From contig NC_088780.1 in NCBI RefSeq assembly GCF_958450345.1, positions 32,201,667-32,265,666 of the forward strand: a stretch of 64,000 bases of DNA, read 5' to 3'. The notes under the pieces are model-generated. The model worked only from the letters and a program-made list of their open reading frames with translations. It was not told the origin of the DNA and searched no databases. Of the stretch, positions 1 to 11,279 are shown piece after piece; positions within the stretch are counted from its first letter, which is position 1, and each line of letters starts with the position of its first letter. Origin of the DNA: Calliphora vicina (lineage: Eukaryota; Arthropoda; Insecta; Diptera; Calliphoridae). The position numbers and the translations under genes were made by a program.

Positions 1-528
1 GGAGACAAAAAACACATGTTAAAAAAGTATCTGTTTCAGTTAAAAAAAATGAAACAATGCAAATACACCAGACTCATCATACCTGTTTCTAAAAAAAAAA
101 TCTATTTTCTTCTTTAAAAAAAACATTGTTTTTTTTATCATTTGAGAAAAAAAGCAAAAAATATGTGTCATTTTTATCATCCCTTAATTTTTGCCAAACA
201 TGTTTTTTTTCAATATTTTTTTTTTTTTTTATTTATTTGTACTTTTTTTCCCACCCCTCTCTCTCGAACCACCACCCTATGAAAATGTATGTACATTCCA
301 TTTACATAAAGAATTTTTATTTAAAACAAAAAAACAAAGTAAATGTTTTTATTAGCATTTCAGTACATATATATATCCTGCCTTTATATCCTTCCTATGG
401 GTTTGCAGTAGAGTATAAATTTTTTATGATTTTTCATAAGGGTTGCAATATATTTTCTATATATTGTATGGATTTTATATATTTTGCATGTAAATATATA
501 AAAAATACAAAATATATTTTATTTATTT
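1..528. other. AT-rich intergenic, no gene seen
   Basis: Long T and A runs dominate this stretch. Open frames across it encode only Phe/Ile/Tyr/Lys-rich low-complexity strings with no recognisable domain, so I treat them as chance. The right edge abuts a repeat arm that recurs inverted at 7470-7775. Confidence 0.6.
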
Positions 529-839
529 CATTTATATACCATATTATGGAATTGTTATTGGTAAATATTTTATTTTGTGTGTGGGTAAAAAACTTTTACA
601 CACATACATATTTTTATATAATATAAAATATATATTTTTTTTTAATAGGTATGTAGGTGATTTTAATAAAAAATGTATGTAATTGTCTATGATTGGTTGT
701 TTTGTATGGTAATTTTTTATACCAGCACTTTTACATAAATAAATTTGTTAAAAGGGACTGGAATTTATATAAAATTATGTAAAAGAGTAGTTGGATTATG
801 AAGTTAGAGTATAAAATTGAATTGGATTTATAGATTCAA
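529..839 (+). repeat. Inverted repeat arm, partner at 7470-7775
   Basis: About 310 bp here is present in reverse complement at 7470-7775 with very few differences. Shared landmarks are ATTATGGAATTGTTATTGG, a TTTTACACACATACATA stretch and TACCAGCACTTTTACATAAA. Homology ends sharply near 839, after TATAGATTCA. No coding capacity is visible. It could be the end of an uncharacterised transposon or a recent segmental copy. Confidence 0.85.
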
Positions 840-1213
840 TACTGTTGATAATGATATTTACTTATAATTCCTAAATTTGAATATAGTATTCTTAAGGATC
901 TTTTGTTTCCTATCATTAAAATTAAATAAAACAAATGTGTGTGAAAGGCCTATCGATGATATTATGTGTGGAATATCACATTGTTCAAATGTTCGCCGAT
1001 GCTTTTCTTAGATGCGTGCATCTGGAATGTTCAATTTTCCATGTTTCTGGCGCATAAATCCGGCTGAATTTGACCGATGGCATTATGATGACTTTCAGGA
1101 TCGTTGTGGTTTGTAGTGTATTCGCATAGACCTGCGACTTAAGAAAGCAATACAAGATAAAGCTAACGGGGTCAAATCGCACGATCTCGGTGGACAGATC
1201 ACATCACCTCCAC

Positions 1214-2464
1214 GGCGACATGAAATAACACCCAATGAAATAACGTCCAATTAGGAAAATTAAATAAGTCCCAATAAATTAAAACCCAAAAAAAATTAAA
1301 TAACTCCCAAATGAAAAAAATTAATAAACACCCAATTTCAATTAATTAACTTCCAATTACAATTACAACGTAATTCCCAATATTTGGGTTTTATTTCATA
1401 ATGAAATAATTTCAAAAAATATGGAAATAAAGCCCAATGAAATAAGTCCCAAAAAAATGAAATAAGACCCTAATATTTTAAATTTTAATGAAATGTGTTT
1501 ATTAGTGTTTCATATATGAATTTATCTAAATTTTTGTGTCTCGATGTTATTTGTCGACGTAATGCTGGAACCTGAAAATACGGTTCTTATTAGCTTACCT
1601 TGGAGACCTTGCTCACAGTCAGTTTTGTATGTGGCTGCATTGAAATTTAACACCTTTGAATTAAAATATTAAAATAGGTGGTTGTAACCTTTGCAGGATC
1701 AAATGTTAATGGAAATACAAGAACAAATTTAAATTAAGATTTGAGGAATGACCAATCCTAAGCTTAATTAGTGTAACAGAGACAAGTTTTGTAAGGGAAA
1801 TCGCGGCAATTTTTGTAACAAACTATTTCTCACTTGTCTCTGTAAAGTAGTAAAGCTTCTTTTCGTAGTACATGTAGATCACTGTATTTTTGTATAATAA
1901 TTTTTTAAGTATAATTGTTGTTCAGTAATAAAATACAACAATTTTCTATTTCTACGGCGACTACTCATAATTTAGTATTCCATTAATAAAAATTAGTTTG
2001 ATGTCACGAGTTCAACGGTTTTTTTTTAAAAACTGCGAAGCGTTTTGCTTGTCTGCAGATACACCCAGAGTCTCTGGCGGGAATCGAAACTGCAACCATC
2101 AGATTGATAGCCCAACACTCTATCGTCTAGTAGTCCAATTCAAATGCTATTAAGCTGCATCGAGACTATTTTAAGTCGATCCTAAAGGTTTCTAGTTGTA
2201 ACACAAGTTTTAAAACTCTTAAAAATTTGTCAACAAATCATTTTTAAGAAAATGAATGAAAGCCCAAAAATATTTTATATGAAGTAAACTCCAATTTTTT
2301 TTCTTTTTGAATTTACTTCATTTGGGAGTTATTTTATAATGAAATAATTCCCAATTTAAAAATGAATTATCCCCTAAAAAAATGAAATAAAGCCAAATTT
2401 TAAAATTTTCCAATTTTATTGCAACTTATTTCATTTTCCTATTTGGGCGTTATTTCATGTCGCC
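1214..2464. mobile_element. Mutator-like non-autonomous element, 9-bp TSD
   Basis: The ends are inverted: GGCGACATGAAATAACACCC on the left against GGCGACATGAAATAACGCCC read inward from the right. They are flanked by the perfect 9-bp direct repeat CACCTCCAC at 1205-1213 and 2465-2473. A 9-bp duplication is typical of the Mutator (MULE) superfamily. Both arms carry many degenerate copies of a GAAATAAnnCCCAA motif in opposite orientation, at about 1220-1480 and 2250-2450. No transposase is encoded. A tRNA-derived SINE-like piece lies inside at 2080-2135. Confidence 0.75.
2080..2135 (-). repeat. tRNA-derived SINE-like fragment
   Basis: On the minus strand the sequence runs from an A-box-like TAGACGATAGAG (2129-2118) to a pol III B-box-like GTTTCGATTCC (2090-2080), about 30 bases apart. 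It continues with CCGCCAGAGAC. This resembles the tRNA-derived head of insect SINEs. The cloverleaf is not intact, so I do not call a functional tRNA. A second similar B-box fragment is at 54604-54650. Confidence 0.45.
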
Positions 2465-2479
2465 CACCTCCACTTATGG

Positions 2480-3286
2480 TTTCCTTACGGCCTTGAAATA
2501 GTTTGATTGTGAAGCTATGTATGTTAAAGCTTGTCAAGTTACAAGCTAAAACTTATTTTTTAATTTTTAAATTTTGCGACCAATGATTTCTGTTCGAAAT
2601 TGTTACTTCGGAATAATTTTAATGGAAGCATTACGGAGCTTTAATGGAACGGTTGTGAATTAGTTTTTTATTCAATAACTTTTGTTTGAAAATGTTGATT
2701 TCGGAACTAGTTCTATATAAATGTTCAAGAACTGATATTTTTTTGTTCAACATTATCACGCTCGGAACAAGTTTGAGAATCAAACTGCACTGCGTTGGAA
2801 CTAGGAAAATAGGTTATGGGAGGGAGGAAAGAGGGTGTTGTGTTTATGGTCATTCGATTTGAACTTTCCGACGTTGCAAATGACAGGAAAGATTTGAGCG
2901 GGAAGTTTGTTCCACTTACGGACAGTACGGCTAAAGAACGAATTTTCCCTGTAGTGTGTTGTGGGGTCCACTGGCCAATCGACCACAAAGTTATATGTTC
3001 TTGATGAAAAACCTGTATTACGTACAAATCTACACGCAGAACAAGTTCATTAATTTCATCACAACACATACCATTGTAGTAACGATAGAACAGTGAAACA
3101 AAACCCACATTGCATCGGCGCTCCAGTGAATCAATAGAGTTGGATACCCTACTGTCACCAATAATCACCTTCGACCTCTCCTGTACGAGGTCGAGAAGCT
3201 CCAAAATAGACTTTGAAGCACCGGCCCATACATGAGAGTTGTATTCCATTTTAGGTCGGATATAGGTGGTGTAAATAGTGAGGATT
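2480..3286 (-). pseudogene. Jockey-like non-LTR retrotransposon, RT C-terminus and 3' end
   Basis: The minus strand from 3286 encodes YIRPKMEYNSHVWAGA, then ELLDLVQERSKVIIGD and NSIDSLERRCNVGFVSLFYRYYNG. This is the C-terminal thumb region of a jockey-clade reverse transcriptase. Around 2985 the frame shifts: the downstream part VDWPVDPTTHYRENSFFSRT and VRKWNKLPAQIFP continues in another frame to about 2801, so the copy is dead. 2480-2725 is a low-complexity 3' UTR-like tail with GAACTAGTTCT-type repeats that recur near 45700-45960 and 48260-48430. The element is strongly 5'-truncated, as is usual for non-LTR insertions. Confidence 0.75.
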
Positions 3287-3600
3287 AAGATTTCATGTCT
3301 GGCCGCATAATCTGGGCGTTTTTCAGCAAATGCTCGCGTTAAACGAATCAGTTGCGATCAGTACATATTCATTGTGATTGTCTGGCTAGATTTCAGCAGC
3401 TCATAATAGATATGACACTTTTGCACCCACCAAATACAGAGCATTACCTTAGCGCCATGGATATTTGGCTTTATTGTCTATTCAGCTGGTTGGTCGGGCT
3501 TCACGTACGATCTCTTACGCTTCGGTTTTGACATCGCAAGTAGTGATTCGGTGCAAAAATTCGGATGAAATCTGCTGCGTTTTGAAATTTCTGCTTGAGT
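3287..3600 (-). pseudogene. mariner transposase fragment
   Basis: The minus strand matches the two larger mariner copies in this window (9152-10165 and 13595-15935). It includes the segment encoding the end of the HTH region, the stretch before GAKVML, and the NATDSF-like block. The order is continuous but stops and indels interrupt it. The 5' part is cut off at about 3600 by the 3' tail of a non-LTR element. Confidence 0.65.
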
Positions 3601-4215
3601 AGGATAGGTTCTCAGGCAGCCGCATAGTGGAGACAGAAAATAGAGCTGCTCATTTGGGTCCAGCTAATAGGTACCTTTGTGTTACCTGAAAATAAGGATA
3701 GAAAACAGGGACAGCTAGAAATGAAAAGAGAAAGGGAAAGTCAGATGTAATAAAGTAGTAGAAGAAATGAAGAGGGAGAAGATCCGAAAAGGAGAGGAGA
3801 ATATTAAGCATCAATCAATTGAAGGATATTCGGTCTCTCCGTGGAGATTCCTGTGTCTGGCATGATTAGTCAATTCCTGATAAAGGCATTGATGCAATCT
3901 AACTTTATGTCCAAAAGCTCAGAAAGACTATTTAAGGAACGATGTCCCAAAAACCTTAAGCTCCTAATGCCGGACAATGACAAAGAAGATGAAAAATGGT
4001 TTTATCCTCATTTTGATAACTTCGCATGATTTCCAAGGAAGTCTATGTCTCCGTCAGGCATCATGGCGTTTTTTCGCATTTAAAGCATTACCAACATAGT
4101 TGCCCGTAATATCTCCGTGTCTACGTACCCACAAAAGTACGACTGTTGAATGTCTCGCCATCCTAATGAATTCCATCTGTTGTGAATTCCACATTTTTGA
4201 GTTATACACCCATTA
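3601..4215 (-). pseudogene. Non-LTR retrotransposon RNase H fragment and 3' UTR
   Basis: On the minus strand, about 4140-4040 encodes LLWVRRHGDITGN, a decayed form of the RNase H signature WVPGHxDIxGN of I/LOA-type non-LTR elements. The 3' region (3840-3601) is purine-rich and ends GGCTGCCTGAGAACCTATCC. It parallels the 3' end of the copy at 14222-14931 (GGCTGCCTGAAAACCTAACC). This is the same family in opposite orientation. Internal deletion and stops make it non-functional. Confidence 0.6.
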
Positions 4216-4239
4216 TTCTAAAACATATTTCATTAAAAT

Positions 4240-4960
4240 TAAATAAAACAAAGTGATGTGGGATATCATCGACATTTTTTTAGTCGTTTGATTCCATTAT
4301 GTATGTCATATAACATTGAGCAAATATCCGACGTGGCTTCTCTTGCTGGCGTGCATCTGAAATATCGAATTTTCCATGACTCTGCCGCATAAATTAAGCT
4401 GAATTTGACCGATATGGTTAGGTTGGATTTGAGGTCCGCCGTGGTTTGTGAAATATGCGCATAGACCTGCGACTTCAGAAAACCCCACAAGAAAAAGTCA
4501 AATTACACGATCTCGTGACATGACCATGCATTCAAATCGCTCGTGAAGAATGTCCAACATGGCACGAGCCGTGTACAACGTAGAAAACAATTGTCGTTGG
4601 TATCCATCTCCTGCAATTCAGGCCAAAAGAAGTTCATAATCATCGACCTACAGCGCTCGCCGTTGACGATGATAGCGTGGCCAACGTCATTCTCATAGAA
4701 ATATGCACCGATGACGGCGCGGCGCTAGACCAAAATCCTCAGCAAACAGTGACTTTTTCGGAATGCATTGGAAACTCTTAGATCTCATGTGGATTGGAAT
4801 CGCCCAAATTCGAAAATTCAGTTTGTTAATGTACCCATTCATTCAGAAAGAGGCCTCATCGCTCGGAAAGTTTATCATTTGTTCGCGTTGATGAACGCTA
4901 TCCGTCTATGGTGATTTGTCAAAATAAACTGAATAAATGACAGGAAATTCGACAGAATTT
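4240..4960 (-). pseudogene. Mariner-related transposase relic
   Basis: The minus strand encodes, in order, GYINKLNFRIWA, PRRHRCIF, TARAMLDILHERFE, a decayed WPPRSCDLTP region, GFLKSQVYAHISQTT and a C-terminal AESWKIRYFRC. This is the same transposase branch as 940-2510 and 5375-8170, but covers more of the gene. Stop codons and frameshifts are frequent. The left part (4240-4500) aligns with 940-1190, so these are two copies of one family about 3.3 kb apart. Confidence 0.7.
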
Positions 4961-5374
4961 CGAAAGACCCTTTTGGAAGACTCTTTACTTATAAACGATG
5001 TTAACGAATGCATTTGATATTTTTTGAAACAGTATGTAGGAGTTTAAAAATGATCGAACATCACAAATAAACATCTTTATAAATGATTACAGAAGTTATT
5101 AATCGGAATTGCATTTTCCCTTTTTCGTGATTGTAAATTAATGAAGGATTTATTGCAACACTCCAAAGGCTAATGAACTGTTAAATCAATAGGATATTAA
5201 AAGAGTACCCAAAAAACCAAAAACGGACAATTAAAAGAAAATTTAACTATAACTTGAAGAATTCTACTAAGTCTACTAAAGTAATATTGTAATTTCATTC
5301 TTTCTATTAGTTTTGGTTTAGATATATACTTAGTAAATGGTGTTTTTTTTAAGCTCTAAAGAACTTTCGAAAGT
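4961..5374. other. Intergenic, nothing recognised
   Basis: AT-rich sequence with no open frame of interest and no terminal inverted repeat that I can pair. It lies between two oppositely oriented transposase relics. Confidence 0.5.
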
Positions 5375-6697
5375 GTTAAGTGTCAAACGAACTGTCATAT
5401 TGTCATGAATAGATTTGCCTTCATCCGTTTAAGATCCAGCTGATGCAGGAATTAATTCCACGAGATCATCAAATGCCTCGTCCTTTCACCGATTGTGCTC
5501 TACAGCAGTGGGAAACTGACACGATATTTTATGGCAAAATCGTGTTTAGCGAAGAGACTCATTATTGGCTAAACGGGTTTGTTAATAAACAAAATTTTCG
5601 CATATGGAGTGAGACCAATCCTCAATAGAACCTGCATACTAGGGTATTCGATTTTTCTCTTGTTCGAATAAAACGAATAATTCGAATAAGAGATTTTAAC
5701 TTGTTCGAATAATTCGATCATACGTTTAAAATTAATCGAATTATTTGAATAATTTAAATTTTTTTAAAAATTAAAAAATGAAGTTTTGATGTCGGTTTTT
5801 TAATATTTTATTGTTAAAGAAAAACAACTTTAAAGTTAACAATTCAAGTATTGATAATGTTAAAAAACATTCGAAAATAAAGTCAATCATTAAATGTTCA
5901 ACAGAAATATTCTGATCAGATTAACTCCCGAACAATCTACAAACCAATTGACTAACAAACCCATTAGTTTCCGTTTTGGAGATATGCTTTAAAAAATTTG
6001 AGCTAGTTGGACATGATCCTGAATTCAAATACAATATAAAAGTATTAAGAACTTTTTTATGTCGTTCATTAATTCGGGTTTTAAATTGAGTAACTAATTC
6101 TTAAGTAAATTAATTATTCAAATCTGTCCAAAGTTTGATATCAAAATAATATATAAGACGAACTCCATCCATTTCTTGCAACAAAACGTTAGTTTGCAAT
6201 ATTTGTGTTTATCAGCCTATTTATTAAATATTTTGCAACACTTACGTACGCGTGATATTTTAAGATCATGGCCTTCATCTATTTCAATGTAATCATTATA
6301 AATGTCATCCGACTTTCGATGACCGTTTCAAAATCACATTCAACTCTACTTTAATCTAAGTTAAAATTTTGATTATTAATTGCAATTCTTCTAATATTTC
6401 GCCATCTAAATAACAAATATTTTATTCCGTACCTTTTATTTTCATTGGTTCAAGTTAAGTTAAAAATTTTGAAAGATTTGTTTTTAGAAATGTAACTTCT
6501 TGCAGTAATATTTATATATTTATAGAAGGAGCTATCGGAACACTCATCTACAGTGATCGAAAGTCTCTTTGTCTTTAGTTATTTGTCGAATTTCAGAAAC
6601 ATTATTACTTATTTAAATTTTAAATTTTGAAAAATTTTAAGCATTTTAATAAATTTAAATATATATGAACATTTATTCGTTTTATTCGATTATTCTA

Positions 6698-6760
6698 CAT
6701 CAAATTGTTCGAATTATTCGTTATTCGAAAATGGCCATTTTTAAATTGTTCGAGTAATTA
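6698..6760 (+). repeat. Direct repeat of hAT subterminal region, copy 1
   Basis: About 62 bp beginning CATCAAATTGTTCGAATTAT is repeated at 7781-7843 with about one mismatch. The two copies bracket roughly 1 kb of unrelated DNA inside the hAT element at 5640-7889. Confidence 0.85.
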
Positions 6761-7469
6761 TGAATACCATAGTCAATACTATGAATAAATTTAGGTATCC
6801 AGGTATTATATCATATCATATTGTCATAATGTTCTAATAAAAAAATCTCCTAATATAATACTACTCTATAGTATATGTTTATTGTGTTATCGTAAGCAAC
6901 CAGCAGATACCAGCACCGAACGCCTAAGAGTCGGTAAAGCCTAGCCTCCGAGTCGTTAAAATATTAGAACAATATGACATGATTGTGAATCGACCAAATT
7001 TGTGGTCAGAAATATGGGAAAAAAATTAATAAATTTATATACTTAGTACAAATGTTTCAAAATAAAAGCTAAAAATTGGAAATAAAATTCTCAAAAAATC
7101 AAGCAATTGAACATTTAGTTAGAATTTTACTTGAATGCCAATGTAATTATATTTTAAACTTGAAAATATTTGAAAAATTAAATATTTTTCAAACAGAAAA
7201 CATATGGCTTTAATTTATGTTTCCTTTTTACTGGATAATACTATTGAAATAATGTGTAATACAACTGTAATTCAATTGCTTGATTATAATTCAAGGCCTG
7301 AATTACACTTGCTTTCAACTTGAATTCCAGTAAAAATGCTTATTGAGATTGTACAGCCAATGCTATATGCATATCTGCGTTGTTAAGAGAGATTTGTTTT
7401 GCATTGTAAATCAGAAATCTTAAACGATTAAAGGTAACTACAAAAATATCAATGACAATGTCCTGAATC

Positions 7470-7775
7470 TATGAATACAATTCAATTTTATACTCTAACC
7501 AAACAATCTTCATAATCCAACTACTCTTTTACATAATTTTATATAAATTCCAGTCCCTTTTAACAAATTTATTTATGTAAAAGTGCTGGTATAAAAAATT
7601 ACCATACAAAACAACCAATCATAGACAATTACATACATTTTTTATTAAAATCACCTACATACGTATAAAAAAATATATATATTTTATATAAAAATATGTA
7701 TGTGTGTAAAAGATTTTTACCCACACACAAAATAAAATATTTACCAATAACAATTCCATAATATAGTATATAAAT
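7470..7775 (-). repeat. Inverted repeat arm, partner at 529-839
   Basis: Near-identical reverse complement of 529-839. Its right edge (7775) lies 5 bp before the second copy of the 62-bp direct repeat, so the arm is the terminal part of whatever inserted into the hAT element. Confidence 0.85.
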
Positions 7776-7780
7776 GATGT

Positions 7781-7843
7781 CATCAAATTGTTCGAATTAT
7801 TCGTTATTCGAAAATGGCCATTTTTAAATTGTTCGAATAATTA
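7781..7843 (+). repeat. Direct repeat of hAT subterminal region, copy 2
   Basis: Partner of 6698-6760. This copy runs on into the true right end of the hAT element (7889), so it is probably the original and the other the duplicate. Confidence 0.8.
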
Positions 7844-8170
7844 TTCGTAAAAAATTATTCGATTAATCATTAGTCGAATGAATACCCTACTGCATACTAC
7901 ATTACATGCAGAAAAATGCATGTACCGCGACCGCAAACATCGATTTATTGAAATCAAAATTTGGCGATAACTTGATTTCGAAAAATTGACCTGTCAATTG
8001 GCCTCCAAGGTCGTGCGATTTGACACCTCTCGATTATTTCGTATTTGGCACATGAAGTTACTGGTTTATACTGGTAGCAATTGACGTTTTGGAGGCCAAC
8101 AGTGTTCGTGTTATTCGTGGCAATTAGTGGAATATTTTCCAGCATAGGAACCTCATTGTAATTATTTAAA

Positions 8171-9151
8171 AGAAATATTTTCGTTTAGATCTGTTACGAT
8201 CATCTTGAATATTCTAACTGGTATACATATACGTATATAAGATTGGTTTATGATTTTTGATGGAAAGTTACTTTCACAATTTCAAAGTTGATTTTTTAGC
8301 TGTTGTAAATTATCTATATCCGGCATTTTATACATTTTATTTACTATTTTTAATACATCGCTCATCCATTTAATGTTTAATAGCCCTCTATATAAATATG
8401 AACTCTCGTACATAATAAATTCCTGTTATTTTTTTTTACATAAAATCACATTTCCCAAACTGCATGCATGTATGAATGAATTAGTGTTAATGTTCTATAT
8501 ATTTACAATACCCAACACAACCCCAATTTATAAATGAAAATCGAGATGAAAACAAAAAAAAAAAACAACAAACAACGGATACTTTAAAATAGTTACTGGA
8601 GAGCAGGAGTAAAAGGACATTTTATCAAATAACAGCAGTTTATGAACTGTTTAAATAAACCAAACGTGTGCTGTTCACACAAACAAAACTGAAAATAACA
8701 AAAAGAACCAAAAAAACTCTCAATAAAAATTAAACAAAACGAAACTAAAATGTGAAAAATCGAATAGAAATTAGAAATAATATTTGGTTTTTAACTATTG
8801 GACGCGTGCATAGGAAGAGATTGCAACAACAAACAAACAGCAACAGCTTCAAAATCACAATAACAATAAGAAGAATTGTTGTTGTTTATTTGAATTTGAC
8901 CGAGACTAAAGTGCCATCAGGAGCAGATGTTTTGCGCTATTTTACTTTTTATTATTTTGTGATTTTTCAGCAGGATTTTTTTCATTTATTTGTCTTATAT
9001 TTTGGTGTGTGTTTTCTTTTTTTTTTGGAATGATGACACCTTAATGATTAAAATGACCGTTAGAAGAAACAGGCTGCAGGATTTTTGTTAAGGTGGTGTG
9101 GGATGTAGGGGTTTGTAAGGGACATGTATGAGCATAAGAAATTACTAGTTA
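8171..9151. other. Intergenic, A-rich then T-rich, no gene
   Basis: 8520-8900 is A-rich with CAACAACAA-type runs, resembling dipteran 5' UTR composition. No ORF with a recognisable domain follows. I cannot tell a non-coding exon from simple AT-rich DNA here. Confidence 0.4.
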
Positions 9152-10165
9152 TTGAGTGTATGACTTAAAAATTTGGAATTTTTTAAAATTTTTAGCTTTT
9201 TGAAATATTTGTTGAATATAAATTTATTCAAAGTACAGAACATTGTTAGCTATGACATTTTCCCATCTTTCTGGCAGCATATGGATTCCTCGACAAAAGA
9301 ACTGCTCAGCTTTTGAGTCCAAGAACGAATCTAGCCAATTTCGGATACTCTGTTCCAAAGTGAAGCGTATCCCAGAGAGAGTGTTCTGCCTCGCTAGAAA
9401 CAAATATTAGTCGGATGGGGCAAGCTCAAGACTATAAAGCGGGTGAGGCAAAACTTCCCAATTATTTCTTTCTAAATACTTTTTAACAGTTATTGCAACA
9501 AGTGGTCGAAAATTGTCATGATGGAATATTACGAATTCATGACTGGCTGTATATTCTGGGCGTTTTCGGCAGATGCTAGCTTCAAACGAATCAGTTGCGT
9601 TCGGTACAGGTTCCCTCTTATAATAACTTTTGGTCCCACCAAATTCAGAGCACTACCTTAGCGCCATTGAATTTGGCTTTGGTGTCGATTCGGCTGGTGT
9701 CGTACGGGCTTCACGTACGATCTCTTTCGGTTTAACGTAATGGAACCATTTTTTATCACAAGTAATGGTATCCAATTTCCCTGCTTTTGGATGAATCCTG
9801 ATGCTAGCAAATATTTTGAAATTGCTTGAGTATGATTTTGCAAGCTCTTGTTGGGTTTTACAACAATCTTCATGTAGTAATGCCTTCAATTCTTCAAACA
9901 TTTATGGCTTGCTTGGGCGATCTTTGTCTTCCGTGTCAAAATCACCACTTCTTAACTGAACCTACCATCTCTTACTAGTTAAAACCTTTGGAACACATTC
10001 ACCATAAGCTTTGGTGAGCAATCGGTGTGCTTCAGCAGCACTTTTTTTCAAATTAAAGAAGTAAAGCAAACTTCCCGCATATAACTCTTTGTTGGCACAA
10101 AATTGGTTACGGATTTGAAATCACTGCAGAACGTCCTTTAAATAGTAAACCTATAACCCTGATAA
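9152..10165 (-). pseudogene. mariner transposon, 5'-truncated, dead transposase
   Basis: The 3' terminus is TTGAGTGTATGACTTAAAAA next to a TA dinucleotide at 9150-9151, a mariner-type end. Reading upward on the minus strand, the transposase ends with SKAEQFFCRGIHMLPERWEN near 9320-9255. Earlier blocks are KKWFHYVKPK (about 9760) and a MFEELKALLHEDCCKTQQEL segment (about 9900). The N-terminal LKKSAAEAHRLL block is near 10050. Stops and frameshifts are scattered throughout. The 5' terminal repeat is missing, replaced at about 10165 by a non-LTR fragment. A 340-aa protein would be expected if intact. Confidence 0.8.
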
Positions 10166-10990
10166 ATTCTCAATTTACAGCCACCAACACTCCCAAGTTC
10201 ATCTAAAAATCGTTTACCCAGTCATTTAAATCTATGACTCTTTAGTCTCTGGCAGTTGCACATAATGTATTCTACTGTCTCCAACTTCTCTACATCCCTA
10301 CAAACCTTACAACAATTCTGTGTGCTATTATCCCATTTACATATGAAGACCCCAATTGAGCAGTGACCATTTATCACTCCTACTAGAATTCTGAGAATAC
10401 ATCTATCCAACCCATTTATTGTTTTAGTTGCCTTTGCATCCAGTTTTGGCCAAAAGGTTTTGGACATTTGACAATCCGTTCCACTATTTCAGGAATGTTT
10501 GGTGGAGTCACGGAATCTTTCAAATATTAGCCTGAAGTACTCTTACCACCCGTTCCCTATTACAATGGTCTAGATCCGAGCCATGTCTGGCCAGTACATC
10601 TGCCACCTCATTTCCCTGTATGTAACAGTGCCCTGGTACCCAAAACAATCTGATTGGGTAAGTAGTGTACCAATAATTCTTCAGGAGCTCTTCTTCAGTC
10701 TTCCACTAAGCTAGAATATATTAAGTGACTTTTCAAAGCCCTAAGTGTCGCCTGACTGTCCACATAGATAGTCACTACAGACCCCTCAGTGACGTGTGCT
10801 TTTATCTGTGTCTTTCAAGATCACGAATATCACTGCCTGGAAGACACTGCACTTGTATGATCGTTTAATATCCTTGTCGACCATATGAACCCCGACCCCT
10901 GTACCTGAGTCCATCTTGGATACATCAATAAAAAACTGCACCCCCATCGAACTGTTGATCGGATCTAACCCAATTATGCCTACTGGGGAA
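10166..10990 (-). pseudogene. Non-LTR retrotransposon RNase H domain relic
   Basis: On the minus strand, about 10925-10840 encodes KMDSGTGVGVHMVDKD then CSVFQAVIFVI, in which the usual FQAE glutamate is V. About 10770-10730 encodes TIYVDSQATLRAL. About 10660-10590 encodes LFWVPGHCYIQGNEVADVLA. Together these are the successive RNase H motifs of an I/LOA-type element. The C-terminal part (10467-10222) has CRDVEKLETVEYIMCNC, a Cys-rich tail typical of these ORF2 proteins. The pieces lie in different frames, so the copy is inactive. Confidence 0.75.
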
Positions 10991-11279
10991 CTCTACTGGA
11001 GGTGAGGCACCGAAGTTAAAGATGGCGACCCTATGATTAGAAATTCCTGTGGGAATGATGTACTGACCAATAAGACCATTAAAAAATCATTAAAATTGTG
11101 AAATATTGAAATAGTTGGATGGATTGTGGTATAAAAATAAATTTTCGATTATTTAACAGTAAATAACACGAATGTCTACGAAGTTCATAAAAAGGAAACA
11201 AAATAGCTGGTCAGATTATAACAGAGTATAAAAGTCGATCACTGAATTATTATTATTAGTGAGGCTCTATGCACTGCGA
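10991..11279. other. Short intergenic spacer
   Basis: No ORF or paired repeat ends recognised between two same-strand retroelement relics. Confidence 0.4.

Larger units (their letters stand above)
940..2510 (-). pseudogene. Mariner-related transposase relic, split by an insertion
   Basis: Read on the minus strand, about 2474-2510 and then 1213-940 encode fragments of a transposase of the Tc1/mariner superfamily branch that carries the motif WPPRSCDLTPLDYFLWG. Here it reads CPPRSCDLTP, then FLKSQVYANTLQTT and a C-terminal part with TWKIEHSRC. The reading frame is broken and the N-terminal two thirds are missing. The 1251-bp element at 1214-2464 sits in the middle and duplicates 9 bp of this gene. 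A sister relic lies at 4240-4960 on the same strand. The family assignment is from recalled motif patterns, not a search. Confidence 0.7.
5640..7889. mobile_element. hAT element, perfect 8-bp TSD CTGCATAC
   Basis: The ends are TAGGGTATTCGATTTTTCTC (left) and, read inward from the right, TAGGGTATTCATTCGACTAA. The perfect 8-bp direct repeat CTGCATAC flanks them at 5632-5639 and 7890-7897, inside a transposase pseudogene. TAGGG ends with an 8-bp duplication are a hAT hallmark. The body is rich in TTCGAATAATTCG motifs in both orientations and has no transposase frame. A direct repeat of its 3' subterminal region and a foreign 306-bp arm lie within it. Confidence 0.85.
5375..8170 (+). pseudogene. 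Mariner-related transposase relic split by a hAT element
   Basis: The plus strand at 5443-5628 encodes a fragment reading FTDCALQQWETDTIFYGKIV then FSEETHYWLNGFVNKQNFRI. This is the catalytic-core start of the mariner-related family seen at 940 and 4240. The coding strand is interrupted at 5640 by a 2.25-kb hAT element. It resumes at 7898 with EKCMYRDR, then WPPRSCDLTPLDYFVFGT near 8000-8055. An in-frame TGA precedes the WPPRS block and another follows FGT. About half of the gene between these blocks is deleted. Confidence 0.75.

Noticed and set aside
126..626. Long plus-strand open frame of 166 codons
   Set aside because: It is Phe/Ile/Tyr-rich translation of T-rich DNA, with no domain and no conserved features.
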